Assembly (NCBI GenBank): GCA_016716265.1 | Contig: JADJWQ010000001.1 | Coordinates: 806,001-870,000 of the forward strand | Length of the DNA stretch: 64,000 bases | Source: Planctomycetota bacterium | Lineage (GTDB): Bacteria; Planctomycetota; UBA1135; UBA2386 | Direction: 5' to 3' | Shown here: piece after piece, positions 61,945-64,000 of the stretch | How the letters are laid out: each line of letters starts with the position of its first letter | Numbering within the stretch: the stretch's first letter is position 1 | The notes under the pieces: generated by a model | Databases searched by the model: none | What the model was told of the DNA's origin: nothing | What the model saw: only the letters and a program-made list of their open reading frames with translations | Made by a program: the position numbers and the translations under genes

Positions 61945-64000
61945 TCAGCGCCAGCGGGCGGCTTCGTCTTCGCGGCCCCAGGCCTCGTAGAGCTCGACCA
62001 GGAACTCCGCGGTCCGGCGCTGCTGCGCAGCGACGTCTACCGCCTGCTGGCCGGCCAGCCGATGGGACTCGAGGAGTTGCGCCTCCGCCTCCGCGAACTC
62101 ACCGATCGCGGTCAGACACCTGCCCAGGTTGCGACGGAACACCACGGTCCGCGGGTCCGCTCGCGCGCCGTCGGCCAGCGTGCGATCGAGAACGTGCCGC
62201 AGGAGCTCCGCGGCCTCCGGCGCCCGGTCGAGGTCCAGGAGCAGCATCCCGAGGTTGTTCTCCAGGAGGAGCGTGGCGGGGTGGTCGCCCCCGAGCACCT
62301 GCCGGCGGCGCTCCAGGACGTCCTGCATCAGCTCGAGCGCCGACTCGAGCTCGCCGGAATCGTGCAGCGCCGAGGCCAGGTTCAGTCTCGCGGTCCAGGT
62401 GTGGGGATGGTCGGGACCGCGGGTCTGCTCCAGGAGTGCGACCGCTCTGCGACCGAGCCCCAGCGCCTCCTCGGTACGGCCGAGACGCAGGAGCAAGCTG
62501 CAGTGATTGTTGAGCGCGGAGATCGTTTCCTCGTGCGACTCGCCCAGCAGCCGGACGCGATCGGCGAGGACCTTCTCGCTGAGCGGCAGCGCTTCGTCCG
62601 GACGTCCCAGCGACGCCAGCAACGATGCCCGGCTCGCGCGGGCCGAAATCAGGGCCACGTGTTCCGGTCCCCAGACGCGCTCGCCGATGGCGATGACCTC
62701 GGCGAGGAGTGCGTCCGCTTCGTCCAGACGGCCCAGCCCCGCGAGCGCCTGGGCCAGGTTGGCCCGCATCGTGAGGACGCTCGGATGGTCGCTCCCGTGG
62801 CTGCGGGAGAGAACGTCGAGCGACTCCTCGATCAGGCTCGACGCCTCCTCGTACTTCATCCGGTCCAGCAACAGGACGCTCAGATGACCCATGGCCGTGA
62901 GGGTCAGCTCTGCTTCGGGACCGATCACTTCCCGGCAAGACCGGACCAGCTCCCGAAACTGGCGCTCCGCCGAGTCCAGGTCGCCGCGGACATGGGTCAG
63001 GCTCGCCTGCACGTCGCGCGCAGCGAGGAGACTCGGGTGCTCCTCGCCGAGCTGCTGCGCCGACACCGTCAGCGAGCGCGCCGTGAGCCGTTCCGCATCC
63101 TCGATCCGATCGAGGTGCAGCAGCACGTTGGCCCATCGCGTGCGAGCGTCCGTCGTCTCCCGCGCGCTCTCGCCCAGCTCGTCCGCGTACAGGGACGTCG
63201 CGGCGCGGAGCTGCGCCTCCGCCGCTGCAAGATCCCCGAGCCCGAACCAGGTCCAGCCGATGATCGAGTGGAGCTCCGCGCGCGTCATCGGATCGCCGGC
63301 GAACGCCGTGTCGACGTCCCGCGCGTAGAACTCGAGGAGCTCGGTGGCGCCCGCCTGCCGGCCGAGGATGCCCGGCGCCGCGGCTCCGACCATCTTGCCC
63401 AGGTAGTCATTGAGCGCACGTGCCCGATCTCGCTCGTCCGCAGCGCGCATGAATCCGATCGAGGAGACGATCACTCCGGCCATCAGTGCGACGAGAAACG
63501 CGGCGAGCGCTGCCACCGGTCCCCGATGCCGGCGGGCGAACAGTCTGATCTGGTAGACGGTGGTCGGCGGGCGCGCGCTGATGGGCTCGTGGCGGAGATG
63601 GTGCCGGAGGTCCGCCGCCAGCTCCGACGCCGAGGCGTAGCGTCGCTCCTTCTCCTTCGACAGCGCCTTGCCGACGATGGTCTCGAGGTCGCCACGGAGC
63701 GACGGCACGATCGCACCGAGCGGTTCCGGATCCACCTCCTCGATCGTCCGCAGACTGTCGACCATCGACTTGCCGTCGAGGGGCAGCGGCAGGCGCCCCG
63801 CGAGCAGCTGGTACAGAATGACGCCGAGCGCATAGACGTCCGTCCGCGTGTCGATGCCGGCCGGATCGCCCAGCACCTGCTCCGGGCTCATGTAAGCGAG
63901 AGTCCCGAAGAGCTCCCCCGAGGAGGTCTGTGCCGTCAGCTGGGTGTCGGGGCCGATCGTCCTCGCGATTCCGAAGTCGAGGATCTTCGGCCGCCCCTCG
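61945..64000 (-). CDS. Membrane Ser/Thr protein kinase with TPR region (5' end beyond window)
   Basis: The gene runs off the right edge; about 684 codons are visible. The first visible residues are GRPKILDFGIART, so the kinase domain from the DFG loop on is present, followed by GTLAYMSPEQVLGDP, TDVYALGVILYQLLAGRLP and the end of the C-lobe. A membrane helix (GPVAALAAFLVALMAGVIVSS) precedes ~480 residues of clear TPR units (ALHDSGELESALELMQDVLERR, NNLGMLLLDLDRAPEAAELLRHVL). The repeat type is the long kinesin-light-chain-like one. The glycine loop and catalytic lysine lie outside the window. Order of domains equals that of the kinase at 55649. Nothing follows it in operon distance. Confidence 0.92.
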   Translation of the reverse strand, partial: EGRPKILDFGIARTIGPDTQLTAQTSSGELFGTLAYMSPEQVLGDPAGIDTRTDVYALGVILYQLLAGRLPLPLDGKSMVDSLRTIEEVDPEPLGAIVPSLRGDLETIVGKALSKEKERRYASASELAADLRHHLRHEPISARPPTTVYQIRLFARRHRGPVAALAAFLVALMAGVIVSSIGFMRAADERDRARALNDYLGKMVGAAAPGILGRQAGATELLEFYARDVDTAFAGDPMTRAELHSIIGWTWFGLGDLAAAEAQLRAATSLYADELGESARETTDARTRWANVLLHLDRIEDAERLTARSLTVSAQQLGEEHPSLLAARDVQASLTHVRGDLDSAERQFRELVRSCREVIGPEAELTLTAMGHLSVLLLDRMKYEEASSLIEESLDVLSRSHGSDHPSVLTMRANLAQALAGLGRLDEADALLAEVIAIGERVWGPEHVALISARASRASLLASLGRPDEALPLSEKVLADRVRLLGESHEETISALNNHCSLLLRLGRTEEALGLGRRAVALLEQTRGPDHPHTWTARLNLASALHDSGELESALELMQDVLERRRQVLGGDHPATLLLENNLGMLLLDLDRAPEAAELLRHVLDRTLADGARADPRTVVFRRNLGRCLTAIGEFAEAEAQLLESHRLAGQQAVDVAAQQRRTAEFLVELYEAWGREDEAARWR

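Overview
The window is 64 kb of very GC-rich bacterial DNA. It most resembles a Planctomycetota (PVC-group) chromosome. The evidence is the large set of exported beta-propeller and lectin-like proteins, two Ser/Thr kinases with long TPR-type tails, a short ECF sigma factor next to one of them, and a BlaI/M56 pair. A myxobacterium-like source is less likely but cannot be excluded without a phylogeny. There is no rRNA, no tRNA that I can recognise and no CRISPR array. Coding density is low for a bacterium: many gaps of 0.3-1.1 kb separate the genes, and much of that space holds decayed transposases and gene fragments.

Layout. 1-10.3 kb: an exported protein (1203-2954), a BlaI-type repressor with an M56 sensor peptidase (5595-8178), and remnants of at least three transposon families. 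10.7-15.8 kb: a compact three-gene operon for an NAD-linked molybdenum/tungsten formate dehydrogenase (NuoE-like, NuoF-like and a NuoG/FdhA fusion), closed by a strong hairpin and bracketed by two remnants of the same transposon. 16.8-21.8 kb: a minus-strand run of der (ribosome-assembly GTPase), an LpxL-type acyltransferase and an FG-GAP propeller protein. 22-25.4 kb: a divergent, overlapping pair of an exported M14 carboxypeptidase and a parvulin-like prolyl isomerase. 25.5-41.3 kb: a frameshifted exported propeller gene, three kelch-type propeller proteins, a C-type-lectin protein, a truncated beta-helix gene, and an unusual minus-strand pair of a nuclease-helicase (PD-(D/E)XK plus DUF2075) and a DUF488 protein. 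42-49 kb: a broken ISKra4 transposase, a GH43/GH32-like exported glycosidase, and a fusion of an HExxH peptidase-like domain with a circularly permuted ATP-grasp ligase. 49.7-59.3 kb: two divergent 'WNG-W' propeller paralogues, a dead third copy, and a kinase / ECF-sigma operon. 59.5-64 kb: an IS1634-type remnant, one more exported protein, and a second kinase cut by the window edge.

How it fits together. The exported proteins share a signal peptide and, in about ten of them, a C-terminal beta-rich module that usually ends in V/I-G-D. This suggests a common surface or secretion fate. The formate dehydrogenase is the only clear energy-metabolism unit. Two regulatory circuits can be read: BlaI with an inverted-repeat operator over its own promoter, and a kinase-to-sigma operon. 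The transposon remnants are deletion derivatives that share internal junctions, and their near-identical direct repeats divide the left third into segments that could recombine.

All functional names come from motif recognition by eye. No database search was possible.
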